Positions 15,317 to 24,500 of a DNA stretch of 57,773 bases are shown here, in pieces; the first letter of the stretch is position 1, and the number at the start of each line of letters is the position of its first letter. The DNA is taken from the NCBI GenBank assembly GCA_030613785.1, contig JAUWLF010000015.1, positions 1 through 57,773 of the forward strand, in the 5' to 3' direction. Source of the stretch: Chloroflexota bacterium (GTDB lineage Bacteria; Chloroflexota; Anaerolineae; UBA7937; B3-Chlor). A model generated the notes under the pieces. That model was not told where the DNA came from. It searched no databases and saw nothing but the letters and a program-made list of their open reading frames with translations. The position numbers and the translations under genes are program-made.

Positions 15317-17146
15317 ATGTCGAGGAATCAGTCGATAGCGCTAGCCACTTTGGGATTGGCGGTGGCAGCTGTCTTTGGTTCGCTCGGTGCCTACGCGTGG
15401 CTAAACCGGCCCCTTGAGGGTTTGCCCCTCATGACAGCCCTGCTTCACAAGGGGACAACACAGGCACCGGTGCTCATCACTCTTGACTCCTGCATTGTGG
15501 GCATCGTGATCATCGGTCTGGGGCTAGGCCTTGCCCGTTGGAGGGCAACCGCGACGGCCAAGCAAGAGAAGGAGAAGTCCACAATTGTCAATGTGCCTTT
15601 GTACACCTGTCCAATCTGCCTTGCAGGCCCAGTCGTACAAATAGACAAGTCGACGCTTTTCCGATCCTCCACGAGAAGGCAGTTTGTGTGCCGAGCCTGT
15701 GGCTCCGTCCTGGAACCTGTTGGCAACGCCTATCGCTATCGGAAGATCTCCTCCGACTATCCAGACATGAAGCGCCACTCAAAGAAGGTCTTCTACTCCT
15801 GGCACGAGTTGAGGAACCTGGCCTGGAAACATCCGAAGCGGCAACGACCGGCGGTACAGAGAGCACGACGTCTTGGACCCTCGTCTCCGATACAAGGACG
15901 CGGACGGAATGGCAAAGCCGCACAAGAAGCACCGCCAGAAGGCCTTCCCGGGGCTCCCGAGGACCGCGTACTGTCCCCCAGGGCCACGCACGCCCCCGCT
16001 CAACAGATTCGCACTTTGGAGCAGTTCATCGGCCAACACAAGATGAAAGAGAAGCTCTCTGTGTCAATAGAGGCCGCCAAGGCACGCGGAGATGCTTTGG
16101 GCCATGTTCTGCTGCGTGGCCACGAGGGTTGCGGCAAGAAGACGCTGGCTGGAGTCATCGCAAATGAGATGAATGCCACCATTACGCTCACGTCTGGTTC
16201 GACCATCGAAGCACCTGGCGATTTGGCTGCCGTCATCACCAATCTCGGTGACCATGACATCCTCTTCGTTGACGACATTCACCGTCTTCGTCGCGGTGTG
16301 GAAGAACGTCTGTGCGCAGCTATGCAGGACTTCGCGTTCGACGTCATCATCGGCAAAGGAATCGGCGGCAAGACTATTCATCTTCCTACCCCTCACATGA
16401 CCGTCATAGGCGCCACAGACGAGCCCGAGAAAGTCAGCCCTCGCCTGCGGCAGAGCTTCGAGTACGTGTTCGACTTTGAACCCTATGAGGTCTGGGCTCT
16501 CGTTAAGCTCGTCCAACGACTAGCCCAAGACCTCCGTGTGAGTATCGATGAGAATGCTCGCTTGCTGATCGCGCGTAGCTGCGACGGTCGCATGAGAGAG
16601 GCCCGGCGCCTACTTCTGCGAATGCGAGACTACGCTCAGGTTCGCGCGGATGGCGTCATCACTGGAAGTATTGCCCAAGAGGCGCTGTCCATGATGGGGG
16701 CCCAGCGGCCCGGCGGTGGTTTCGAAGGCACAGCAGCGACACGTGAGAAGCGGGAGGCTGCGCCCACCGCCCTCACGTGGCAGGAGTTCGAAGATCGTGT
16801 GGCCCAGCTGTTCCACACCGTCGGCTTTCGCAATGTCAGACTCACGCCGCGACGCCGGGACGGAGGCAAAGACATCGTGATGGAGGTGCCCGACCCTCTC
16901 CGTCAGAACCGAGTGATCTGCGTGGAGTGCAAGCACTGGCGAGCGAACTCGGTCGGGATTGGGGAAGTCAAGCAGATGCACTCATTGGTGATTGGGGATC
17001 CAAAGGTCGACCGCGGAGTCATAGTGACCACAGGTACCTTCTCTGGTCCGGCGGTTGCCTATGCAAAGCGGGTAGGATTGATAGATCTAATAGATGGCAA
17101 GAAGCTGCGCGAAATGATGGCCAAGGCCGGCATCCAGCTGGACTAA
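15317..17146 (+). CDS. Membrane-anchored zinc-ribbon / RuvB-like AAA+ / Mrr nuclease fusion
   Basis: A 609-residue protein from ATG 15317; a GTG at 15275 is possible. Order: TM 1 (~6-28), TM 2 (~48-73), a zinc-ribbon-like pair CPIC ... CRAC (~97-128), a basic linker, an AAA+ domain (~232-480) and an Mrr-type endonuclease domain (~486-600). The AAA part follows RuvB closely (RTLEQFIGQ, AAKARGDALGHVLL, GSTIEAPGDLAAVITNL, IGATDE, SPRLRQSF). Its P-loop reads GHEGCGKKT, with Lys where Ser/Thr normally binds Mg, and Walker B reads FVDDIHRL with Asp for Glu, so ATPase activity may be altered. The nuclease keeps DGGKD and VECKHW. A role in defence against foreign DNA at the membrane is inferred from neighbours (Mrr, RipA-like, AbiE, McrBC). 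Confidence 0.8.
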   Translation: MSRNQSIALATLGLAVAAVFGSLGAYAWLNRPLEGLPLMTALLHKGTTQAPVLITLDSCIVGIVIIGLGLGLARWRATATAKQEKEKSTIVNVPLYTCPICLAGPVVQIDKSTLFRSSTRRQFVCRACGSVLEPVGNAYRYRKISSDYPDMKRHSKKVFYSWHELRNLAWKHPKRQRPAVQRARRLGPSSPIQGRGRNGKAAQEAPPEGLPGAPEDRVLSPRATHAPAQQIRTLEQFIGQHKMKEKLSVSIEAAKARGDALGHVLLRGHEGCGKKTLAGVIANEMNATITLTSGSTIEAPGDLAAVITNLGDHDILFVDDIHRLRRGVEERLCAAMQDFAFDVIIGKGIGGKTIHLPTPHMTVIGATDEPEKVSPRLRQSFEYVFDFEPYEVWALVKLVQRLAQDLRVSIDENARLLIARSCDGRMREARRLLLRMRDYAQVRADGVITGSIAQEALSMMGAQRPGGGFEGTAATREKREAAPTALTWQEFEDRVAQLFHTVGFRNVRLTPRRRDGGKDIVMEVPDPLRQNRVICVECKHWRANSVGIGEVKQMHSLVIGDPKVDRGVIVTTGTFSGPAVAYAKRVGLIDLIDGKKLREMMAKAGIQLD

Positions 17147-17187
17147 TAGTCAGATCCTACAAACCCAGCGGCCAACTGTCCACGCCC

Positions 17188-17319
17188 ATGAAAAGACACT
17201 CGCCGAGGGGAACGATGATAGTCGGAAAGCACGGCGAAGAACTGGCCTCCATCGCTCAAGAGATAGGCGCTGAGGTCATCCGGGGGCCTGTGCAGTATCC
17301 AGGGCGTGACCTATTGTAG
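17188..17319 (+). CDS. Short protein or gene remnant with EELAxIAQEIGAEV motif
   Basis: A 43-codon frame from ATG 17188 to TAG 17319, 11 bases before the next gene. It contains EELASIAQEIGAEVIRGPVQ, almost repeated as EELALIAQEIGAEV at 19172-19240 upstream of the lipoprotein gene. The shared block is followed by unrelated sequence in both places. These look like two truncated copies of the N-terminus of one gene. I do not recognise that gene. Confidence 0.35.
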   Translation: MKRHSPRGTMIVGKHGEELASIAQEIGAEVIRGPVQYPGRDLL

Positions 17320-17330
17320 GGAATCCGACG

Positions 17331-18410
17331 ATGAGCACAGAGTGGGGTTCTTTCGAAGAGCTTGTAGCGCAAGTGCTGAGAGCCAAGGGCTTTGTCGCTG
17401 AAGTCACGCAGCCTACTTCCGATGGTGGGATTGACGTGATAGCCCACCGTCAAGAACCCCTGGTACGTGGCAAGTACGTTGTGCAGTGCAAGAACTGGAG
17501 CAACCCCGTCGGAGTGGGTGTGGTCAGAGACCTGTATGGTGCCATGACCCACGAGAGAGCCAGCAAAGGTATCGTCATCACGACTTCCAGCTTTACACAA
17601 GGGGCAATTGAGTTCGCAAAGGACAAGCCACTAGAACTGATAGACGGCGAACAGTGGAGAGCGCTTGTCAAGGAGACTAGTCCCGCTCAGCCGCTAGAAA
17701 GTGGCGAGACATCACCGCCACGAATGGTCGAGGGAGTCGAGTGCATCGCTAGCGCCTTCGACAACCTCGCCGTTTGGGCACGGCGTCAAATGAGAAGACT
17801 AGACGATCTTCACGAAAAAGAACCGATAGTCGCAGCCGAGTACGCTGAGACCGACCTAGCCAGCGATGAACACAGGATTGAATACGGCAGTCGTGTGAAA
17901 GAGACCATACGGTCTTTCGGTAATACCATGGGAGAGATAGGAAGCTGCATAGAACGGCTTAAAGAGGCCACGAAGCAGTGGGGAGTGTTGGAAGGGTTCA
18001 GCCCACAGAGCAATGCGGAGGAGGAGTTGGAGCACTACATCTCTAGATACCACCACCTCGTTCAAAAGGCCTTTGCCACACACACGGGGTTGAGAGAAGT
18101 GCCTCCTCCGCCACGTTTCACGCATTCCCATGGACTTGCCCTCAAAAGTATGCACTACGGTTTGAGTGCCGTTCTGTCAGGATTCATCCAAACGCCTGAG
18201 AAGCGCTTTGACGGAAAGACGGTAATCGTACACGTGGAAGCACCTCAGGACTTGTTTGACTACTACGTTAAGAGGTACAAGGAGCTTCTGACCGCTGCCT
18301 CGGATGAATTCGTCAAAGCCTGTGAGGGCCCCCCTAAGTGCCCCCGATGCGGAGCAACGGCGCGGACCACGAGATTCTGCACACAGTGCGGAACCAAGCT
18401 CAGGATGTAG
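17331..18410 (+). CDS. Mrr-type restriction endonuclease with C-terminal zinc ribbon
   Basis: A 359-residue protein, ATG 17331 with AGGGA upstream. Residues ~5-110 form an Mrr_cat domain: FEELVAQVLRAKGF, then DGGIDVIA, then VVQCKNW, then GIVITTSSFTQGAIEFA. The catalytic D and Q-x-K are present. A helical middle (~115-300) follows. The end has a double CxxC ribbon, CPRCGATARTTRFCTQCG. Mrr proteins cleave modified or foreign DNA, and here the ribbon may help bind nucleic acid. It stands directly after the AAA-Mrr fusion in the same direction, so the two may work together. Confidence 0.85.
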   Translation: MSTEWGSFEELVAQVLRAKGFVAEVTQPTSDGGIDVIAHRQEPLVRGKYVVQCKNWSNPVGVGVVRDLYGAMTHERASKGIVITTSSFTQGAIEFAKDKPLELIDGEQWRALVKETSPAQPLESGETSPPRMVEGVECIASAFDNLAVWARRQMRRLDDLHEKEPIVAAEYAETDLASDEHRIEYGSRVKETIRSFGNTMGEIGSCIERLKEATKQWGVLEGFSPQSNAEEELEHYISRYHHLVQKAFATHTGLREVPPPPRFTHSHGLALKSMHYGLSAVLSGFIQTPEKRFDGKTVIVHVEAPQDLFDYYVKRYKELLTAASDEFVKACEGPPKCPRCGATARTTRFCTQCGTKLRM

Positions 18411-18614
18411 TCATTACCCCAGCAATGCAGAACGCCCTGCGAAGGGGATGAGTGCCCAACTTGCAACGCAGAGCGCGAAGGTGCAAAGAGGGTGATTGAG
18501 GAGAGATGGCGCCCGGATCGGGAGGAGAATAAGAGGCTGATCAGGGATGCGGAGGAGTGGTTGGAGCAGCGGGGGGGATTTGGCGCGCGCGGGAAACCAT
18601 CATAGGAGAGAAGA
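18411..18614 (+). pseudogene. Remnant of a zinc-ribbon/coiled-coil coding segment
   Basis: Between the Mrr and RipA-like genes, in the frame of the former after its TAG, lies an open segment (~18411-18605) reading ECPTCNAEREGAKRVIEERW and DREENKRLIRDAEEWLEQRG. It looks coding but has no start codon or ribosome site. Probably a truncated gene. Confidence 0.4.
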
Positions 18615-19118
18615 GTGACAGAACAACCGACCACAAGCAACTTCAGCAAGTTCGAGGAGTACAAGCTCTTTGTCGAAGACACTGCACGTTTTTCTGACAG
18701 GCGACAGTCTGTCAGCAACTTCATGGTGGCCGTGAATGGCCTTCTTGTCGGCGCTGTCGCTCTTATCATCACGAACAGCGACCGCAGGGCGTTGTACCTC
18801 TTTCCCGTTGCTGTACTGCTGCTAGGCGCTGGCATCGCAGTGTGCTGCGCCTGGCTGAAACTCATTCGAAGATACAAAGAGATGATTGACTTCCGCTGCA
18901 AGCAACTGGAGGCTATTGAGTCGCAGATAGCCGACTCGGACCGAATGTATGGGAAAATACGAAAGAAGTTCGGGGGCACGAACTTCTCTGACCTTGAACA
19001 AAGGTTGCCATGGATCTTCATCGTGCTTTACTCGCTCCTCTTGATAGGCATCGTTTTTGGCGTTGGACTACTACTGGGCTATACGCGAATCGGTCACGTC
19101 TTGCTTCGGTTGTTATGA
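18615..19118 (+). CDS. RipA/SLATT-like two-helix membrane protein
   Basis: A 167-residue protein starting at GTG 18615 after GGAGAG. The N-terminal helix with EEYKLFVEDTARFSDRRQSVSNFM is typical of RipA-family octameric membrane proteins. TM 1 and TM 2 (~38-80) follow, then a long cytosolic helix (RRYKEMIDFRCKQLEAIESQIA) and a last TM (~135-160). Related 2TM proteins (SLATT group) act as membrane effectors in anti-phage systems, so with two Mrr proteins upstream a pore-forming effector is plausible. That role is inference. Confidence 0.65.
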   Translation: MTEQPTTSNFSKFEEYKLFVEDTARFSDRRQSVSNFMVAVNGLLVGAVALIITNSDRRALYLFPVAVLLLGAGIAVCCAWLKLIRRYKEMIDFRCKQLEAIESQIADSDRMYGKIRKKFGGTNFSDLEQRLPWIFIVLYSLLLIGIVFGVGLLLGYTRIGHVLLRLL

Positions 19119-19276
19119 GGGGCCGCGCGCGGTAGGCCACTCGAGGAGTAACCATGACCACCACCCCACACAACCCCGAAGAACTAGCCCTCATAGCTCA
19201 AGAGATAGGCGCTGAGGTCATGAGCGGGCCTCTCCAGTCATTCAAGCAATTCACGAGGGGACGAAGGAGGCTCAAA

Positions 19277-20200
19277 ATGGCTGGTCGGGCAATTGCGACG
19301 TTGTTAGTTCTTACGCTTCTTCTCCTGGTTGGGTGTGGTGGTGAGGCCACGCCTACCCCGGACTCCGTGGCTACACAGGTGGCTGTCTTGAAGGCTGCGG
19401 CCGCCACCTTGACCGCGGAGGCACCTACATCTACGTACACAGCCACGCCAACCCATACTCCGACCTACACCCCCATAGCATCCGCGACCCATACCCATAC
19501 GCCCACGGCTACGCTCACGCCCACCCATACGCCAACGGTGACTCCCACGGCTACCTCAGCACCTGCCGAGCCCATCGTCTTCTCAGACCGGGGCGATGAG
19601 GGAGACCTGGAGATCTTTGTCCTGAACGCCGACGGCTCGGTGACCAATGTGACGAATCACCCGAGCGCAGACGCTTACCCTTCCTTGTCGCCCGATGGCA
19701 CACGGATTGTCTTCGCCTCCGATCGCGACGGACCGACCCGCGTGTTCGTGATGAACATCGACGGGTCGGACTTGACCCGGTTGACTGACAGCCAGGCAGG
19801 GGATACTCACCCTACGTGGTCGCTTGATGGCACACAGATTCTCTACTCGACGCTCCTTCCCGATCACAATTGGGAAATCTATGTGATGAACCCCGATGGC
19901 TCAGAACAGACCAACTTAACGAACAATCCGGGGATCGATACTGCGCAGGCATGGTCTCCCAATGGGACGCGGATTGCCTTCGAAACCAACCGGGATGGCG
20001 ACTTTGAGATCTATGTGATGAACCCCGACGGCTCGGGGCAGACCAACCTCACTAGCAATCCAGCGGCGTATGATATTGCCCCTATCTGGTCAGCGGACGG
20101 CACCCAGATCTTCTTCCAATCCGATCGCGATGGCGAGAGGTTTGAGTACAAATCCTATGTGATGAGTGCTGACGGCTCCAATGTCACACTAGTGGAATAG
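19277..20200 (+). CDS. Lipoprotein with WD40/TolB-like beta-propeller
   Basis: A 307-residue protein. I chose the ATG at 19277 because AAGGAGG precedes it and a lipoprotein signal follows (LLVLTLLLLVGC, Cys ~20). The in-frame ATG at 19154 belongs to the EELAxIAQEIGAEV remnant. A Thr/Pro/His-rich linker (~45-105) leads to at least five TolB-type blades: D.EIFVLNADGS..NVT, SPDGTRIVFASDRDG, MNIDGSDLTRLT, EIYVMNPDGSEQTNLT, SADGTQIFFQSDRDG. It is a cell-surface protein, perhaps for protein or glycan binding. No enzyme motif is seen. Confidence 0.85.
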   Translation: MAGRAIATLLVLTLLLLVGCGGEATPTPDSVATQVAVLKAAAATLTAEAPTSTYTATPTHTPTYTPIASATHTHTPTATLTPTHTPTVTPTATSAPAEPIVFSDRGDEGDLEIFVLNADGSVTNVTNHPSADAYPSLSPDGTRIVFASDRDGPTRVFVMNIDGSDLTRLTDSQAGDTHPTWSLDGTQILYSTLLPDHNWEIYVMNPDGSEQTNLTNNPGIDTAQAWSPNGTRIAFETNRDGDFEIYVMNPDGSGQTNLTSNPAAYDIAPIWSADGTQIFFQSDRDGERFEYKSYVMSADGSNVTLVE

Positions 20201-20608
20201 GCGTGGTGGGGATCGGTCTGGTCAACCTGGGGCTATGAAGCCGAGAATAGAGTGGTTATCTGGGCTGGACCGGGTACGCGACCGCCAACGTGAACTTGAG
20301 CCAGGAAGAGAGCAAACCGTACCCGACTTGCAGATCTCCTTCTACGAGTTGCACGGCTTACAGCTCATGGAAAGAGCGGGGCAGGACTCACACCGAGATA
20401 GCTCGCAAGGCTCGCTCAAGTCCCTGCTCCGCGATCCGTCCTTTTCCTATGCCGGTCTGCCATGTCTTTGACGCTTCCCGCTTCATCGTTGCCGCCGCCA
20501 ACGGTACGCCTGGTCCCATACACAGCTCGGCCACGCCATCTGGGCAATCCCCACGTTCTGAGCGATAATGTATGCATAACGTCAAGTATTTCTGTACGCT
20601 TTGCACAC
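20201..20608. other. Non-coding stretch holding a 25-bp EamA gene fragment
   Basis: Positions 20206-20230 match 26894-26918, the first codons of the EamA transporter, exactly. The remainder to the AbiEi start shows no gene. Confidence 0.6.
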
Positions 20609-21208
20609 ATGCAAGATACACAGCGCGATTCACCAGACCACAAGGCACTGTACCAGGTTGCCGAGCAGCAGGCGGGGTACTTCACCGCACCGCAGGCCCG
20701 CCAGGCTGGCTTCAGCCGTTCCCTGCTTGCCTACCACCTCGGCACCGGCCGCTTCGAGCGGGTGAGGCCGCACGTTTACCGCCTTGCCCAGTTCCCGGCT
20801 TCGCCGCACGAGGATCTGTATGTCGCCTGGCTGCACGCGGGTCCGGATGCCGTGATCTCCCACGATACTGCCCTGGCGCTGTATGAGCTGTCGGACCTGC
20901 TCCCCGGCGAGATCCACGTGACTCTGCCGCGCACGGCTTCGCGGCGGCGGCGGGGACTTCGGCTGCACACCAAGCGGCTGGGACAGGAGGAGGTCACCCG
21001 CTACGAGGGGCTGCCCGTCACTGCCGTGCTGCGGACGCTGGCTGACGTGGCTGCCGCAGGCGTAGCCGAGGAACAGGTGCGGCAGGCCATCCGAGAGGCA
21101 CTCCGTCGTGGGCTGGTGACCCGGGAAGGCTTGCTTTCGCTGCCAGCCAATCGCGGGGGCCGGATCGGACGACTCGTCGACGAGACACTAGACGAGGAGA
21201 GCAATTGA
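20609..21208 (+). CDS. abiEi: AbiEi-like antitoxin (type IV toxin-antitoxin)
   Basis: A 199-residue protein from ATG 20609. The N-terminal winged helix (YQVAEQQAGYFTAPQARQAG, then LLAYHLGTGRFERVRPHVYRL) is the AbiEi antitoxin DNA-binding domain. The C-terminal AbiEi domain has DTALALYELSDLLPGEIHVT and later PVTAVLRTLADVAAAG. AbiEi represses its operon and counteracts the AbiEii nucleotidyltransferase. Its TGA overlaps the next ATG (ATGA at 21205-21211), the usual coupling to the toxin. Here the toxin is truncated and chimeric, so the antitoxin is left without a working partner. Confidence 0.85.
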   Translation: MQDTQRDSPDHKALYQVAEQQAGYFTAPQARQAGFSRSLLAYHLGTGRFERVRPHVYRLAQFPASPHEDLYVAWLHAGPDAVISHDTALALYELSDLLPGEIHVTLPRTASRRRRGLRLHTKRLGQEEVTRYEGLPVTAVLRTLADVAAAGVAEEQVRQAIREALRRGLVTREGLLSLPANRGGRIGRLVDETLDEESN

Positions 21209-21438
21209 TGACCTACGACAGCGGTGAGAGCTTCCGATGTGCCGTGGAGGATCGGTTGCGCGTTCAGAGCCTGCAGACCGGAGTGCCCTTGGTCCGGCTG
21301 CGCAAGATGGTCATCTTTGATCGTTTCCTGGTGCGCCTTATGCAGGATCCACCGGATGCCTGGGTGCTCAAGGGGGGATTGGCCCTCCGCATCCAGGGCG
21401 TACCGGTCAACGACGTCCAGTTCCAGTCCAAGCGATAG
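21208..21438 (+). pseudogene. abiEii: Truncated AbiEii toxin fused to the tail of a DnaA-N-like gene
   Basis: A 76-residue product from ATG 21208. It begins like AbiEii (RLRKMVIFDRFLVRLMQDPP, then AWVLKGGLALR), reaching the first nucleotidyltransferase motif (KGG.ALR) and then stopping being AbiEii. It continues IQGVPVNDVQFQSKR and a stop. That tail and the underlying DNA match the end of the gene at 2-253 (LALRIQGVPVQDVQFQARR). The junction lies at the shared LALR codons, so illegitimate recombination at this short homology is likely. The catalytic Asp residues and the rest of the toxin (normally ~250-300 aa) are absent. Confidence 0.75.
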
Positions 21439-21469
21439 CAACGTGGCGTCCTTCACCCTGTCAATAGAG

Positions 21470-21498
21470 TTGCCATTCCTCGCCCACACTGGTACAAT
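21470..21498 (+). promoter_or_regulatory. Promoter of the McrB/McrC-like operon
   Basis: TTGCCA (21470-21475), 17 bp, TACAAT (21493-21498). The TTG start with AAAGGAGG lies ~50 bases downstream. Confidence 0.65.
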
Positions 21499-21550
21499 AG
21501 CTGTGCTTCGATTCCACTCTGCTTCCTCACCGTATCGAAAGGAGGCCAAC

Positions 21551-24500
21551 TTGGATACCACTTCTCTCAAGCCTCTCATTCGTCGCTTTCTCGAGACCCA
21601 GTCCACTGATGCCCTGACTCAGAGACTACTCGACGAGCGTGCGCAGGCCAGGAAACGCGCCAGCCGAATACTGAACCCTGAGCGCATCCCTACCTTGACC
21701 AGGGAAGAACTAGAGGAGTTGCTGGTCAGCACAGATGCCTGGCAAGGAATGCGGGCCAAACAGCGGTTCACTCGACGCCTCTTCGGAGAGAAGGGGGAGA
21801 ACTTGCCGATGGTGCGCAAGGGGTTCGCGGACATGCTGAAGCGCGCCCAAGCAGGGCTGACCGCTCAGGACTTCGACGAACTGAAAGCGAGACTGCCCGG
21901 CATCGGCCGGTCCTTCCTCTCAGAGATCCTAGCCTACCGCTTCCCAGAAGAACACTGGGAACTGAACAAGCAAACAGTCGCATTCCTGGAAGCGAACGGA
22001 GTCCACCTCAAGGACGAGTTACCCCGTGGGAAGAAGAGCAGTGACGGCGAACAGTACATGGTGGCGGCTCGTCATCTAACTGACCTTCGGGACGCGATAA
22101 GTGAGGCTAAAGGGCAGCCTGTCGACAACCTGTTCACCGACATATTCATCTACTGGGCGAACCAGCAGAAACGGACTGACCCATGGTCTGAGCGAATCCA
22201 GCGGTGGCGGTCAGAGCTGTCAACACCTGAGCGGCTCCGAGCCCGCCGAGACGGAGAAGGCAAGGCGCGGGACTTGCTGCTGCGAAAACTAGGACGGTTC
22301 GATGAAACTGACCTGAGGCAGTTCATGACAGACATGAACAAGGACTGGGGGAAAGACAGGCTCACGTATCGACGCTTTGGTCTTGCCCTCTATGGCGCGC
22401 AGGTGAACCTGATGGCCCAGGCGCTGGACGCCTTCAACCGCTGGGTAGAGCGTCTCTGGCAAACTCCTGATGATGAGTTGGACGAGGTGCTCAATGACTT
22501 CTGGGCGAAGGAAGAAGTTAAGGGAGCAGGTGTCTCACTGCCGACGGCTGTACTGTACCTACGCGATCAGCAGAACTACTGCATCTGGCTGCCGGCGATG
22601 TCTAAGGGCCTGAGCATCGCAACCGACTTCGTCGAAGGTGACTGGCGCACGGCCCACGGCTACCGCCATTACAACGCGGCCGCTATCGACTTCCGCAGTC
22701 GCCACGAACTGCCACCCACGGAACTGGACCTGATCCTTTGGAAGATTAGCCAGGGCGTGAATGGAGACGCACCCTACCTGCTCTTGCGCTCGAACGTCGA
22801 GTCGCCCTGGGAGGATGAGGAAGGGCGTGCCTACCACTACGGGAGTACCGTGGCGAACCACAAGGTAGTTGCTGCAGGAGCGCATTTCTTAGTGGATCGA
22901 CGCTTCCCGGAAGGTAAGAAGATCGTCGGCAGAGGCAGAATATCGGATGTAGTGGAGGACCCAAGCGAAGACGGTTCTGTGCAACACTTTCGCGCGGAGT
23001 TGCAGGACTACCAACCTCTCAGGCCTCCTAGGGTCGTTACACCTGAGGTTGAATCAGCGTTGCAGGAACTACCCAGATACAATCGGCAGCATTCTATCAG
23101 GATACTGACTAAGCAACTGTTCGAAGAGTTGTCCCAGCCAGCTCGTGCATGGATATTCCAGGCGAATCCCAAGTACTTCGACGTGAGAAGCGCTGTTCAC
23201 GAATTAGAGGAAGACACGTGGTTGGTTCTTCAGCACAAGGAGAGGATCGAACCTGGAGACCGAGTGTATCTGTGGGAATCTGGTCCAGATGGCGGAATCG
23301 TGGGACTTGCGGAGGTTGTGGACCAGCCCAGTATTCGGGCAGCTGCAGAGGAAGGAGCTCCGTTTGTCAAGAACCTTGAGAAGATTGGAGGTATGCAACT
23401 CCGAGTTGGCTTGCGGATCCTAGAAGCTGCAGATCCCATGATCAGCCGCGACGAGATTCGGTCACATCCCTCGCTCAGCAATCTCAGCATTTCTCGGCAG
23501 CCCCAAGGCACCAATTTCCCTGTTACTAGGAAGGAGGCGGAAGTGCTTGAGGACTTGCTCCATCCAACAACGGATCGTGTGTGGCTCCAAGGAGCAGACC
23601 ATGAGGCATGGCTACGACAGGCTCTGGAGCAGTTCCAAGGGTTCGAGGAGGCCTATCCACAGAAGGCCCTCGACCGAGCGGCCAGACACGACTACTTCGC
23701 GAAGGCCTTTTCCCCCGAGACACTAGAGGGCCTACGCAAGGAGGGATTCAGCGAACTGCTTCACGAGTTCCTATACGATCACGGGCGGGTCGGCATGACG
23801 GGAGCCTGGAGAAAGATGCTGGAGGACGATTCCGAGCACGTCCGTCAGGTACTGGTGAGCATGCTGGATCGGGTTTCCAGCGGTGACCCTGTGGCCCAGG
23901 TAGTGGACGAGGCTCTTGACCAATTCTCATACAGAGCGATACTTTTCGTGAGCTGTGTGTTGCACGACTTCGATTGGGACCGCTACGCCATCTTCTTCCC
24001 GACGGTCTGGAAGCGTATGGAATCCCTCGGCATCTGGCCAGAGACTGAACCAGGTCTTACCGCCGGCGAGACCTACCAACTAGCGTGCGCCATCCAGAAA
24101 GACTTCGCTGCACACTTCGAACTTGAAAACCTGGACCGAACCGACGACTTCCTCTGGTGGGCCGTGCAAGAGGAGCATCTGAAGTATCCACCGATACGAG
24201 AGCTAGCATCCAGGTTCAAGCCTGACCTTGATAACATTCGTGGCGATCTCAGGATGGCAGATGCTCCCATCCACCAGCTCGTGGCCGTCGTTAACACCGG
24301 CCGACACGCGCTCATCTGCGGCCCTCCAGGCACAGGGAAAACTACCATCGCGCAGAACGTGGCCAAGGAGGCCCAGCGAACCGGATTCTGCTCAGGCTAC
24401 CTGATGACGACCGCGACCTCCGATTGGACGACATTCGACACTATTGGCGGCTACATGCCGGCCAAAGAGTCGGCAGCACTTGAGTTCAGTGAGGGCATGT

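Noticed and set aside
16777-17319. Plus-strand 180-codon frame across the Mrr domain
   Set aside because: Mostly a shadow of the AAA-Mrr gene; only its last 43 codons (from 17188) are retained as a small remnant.
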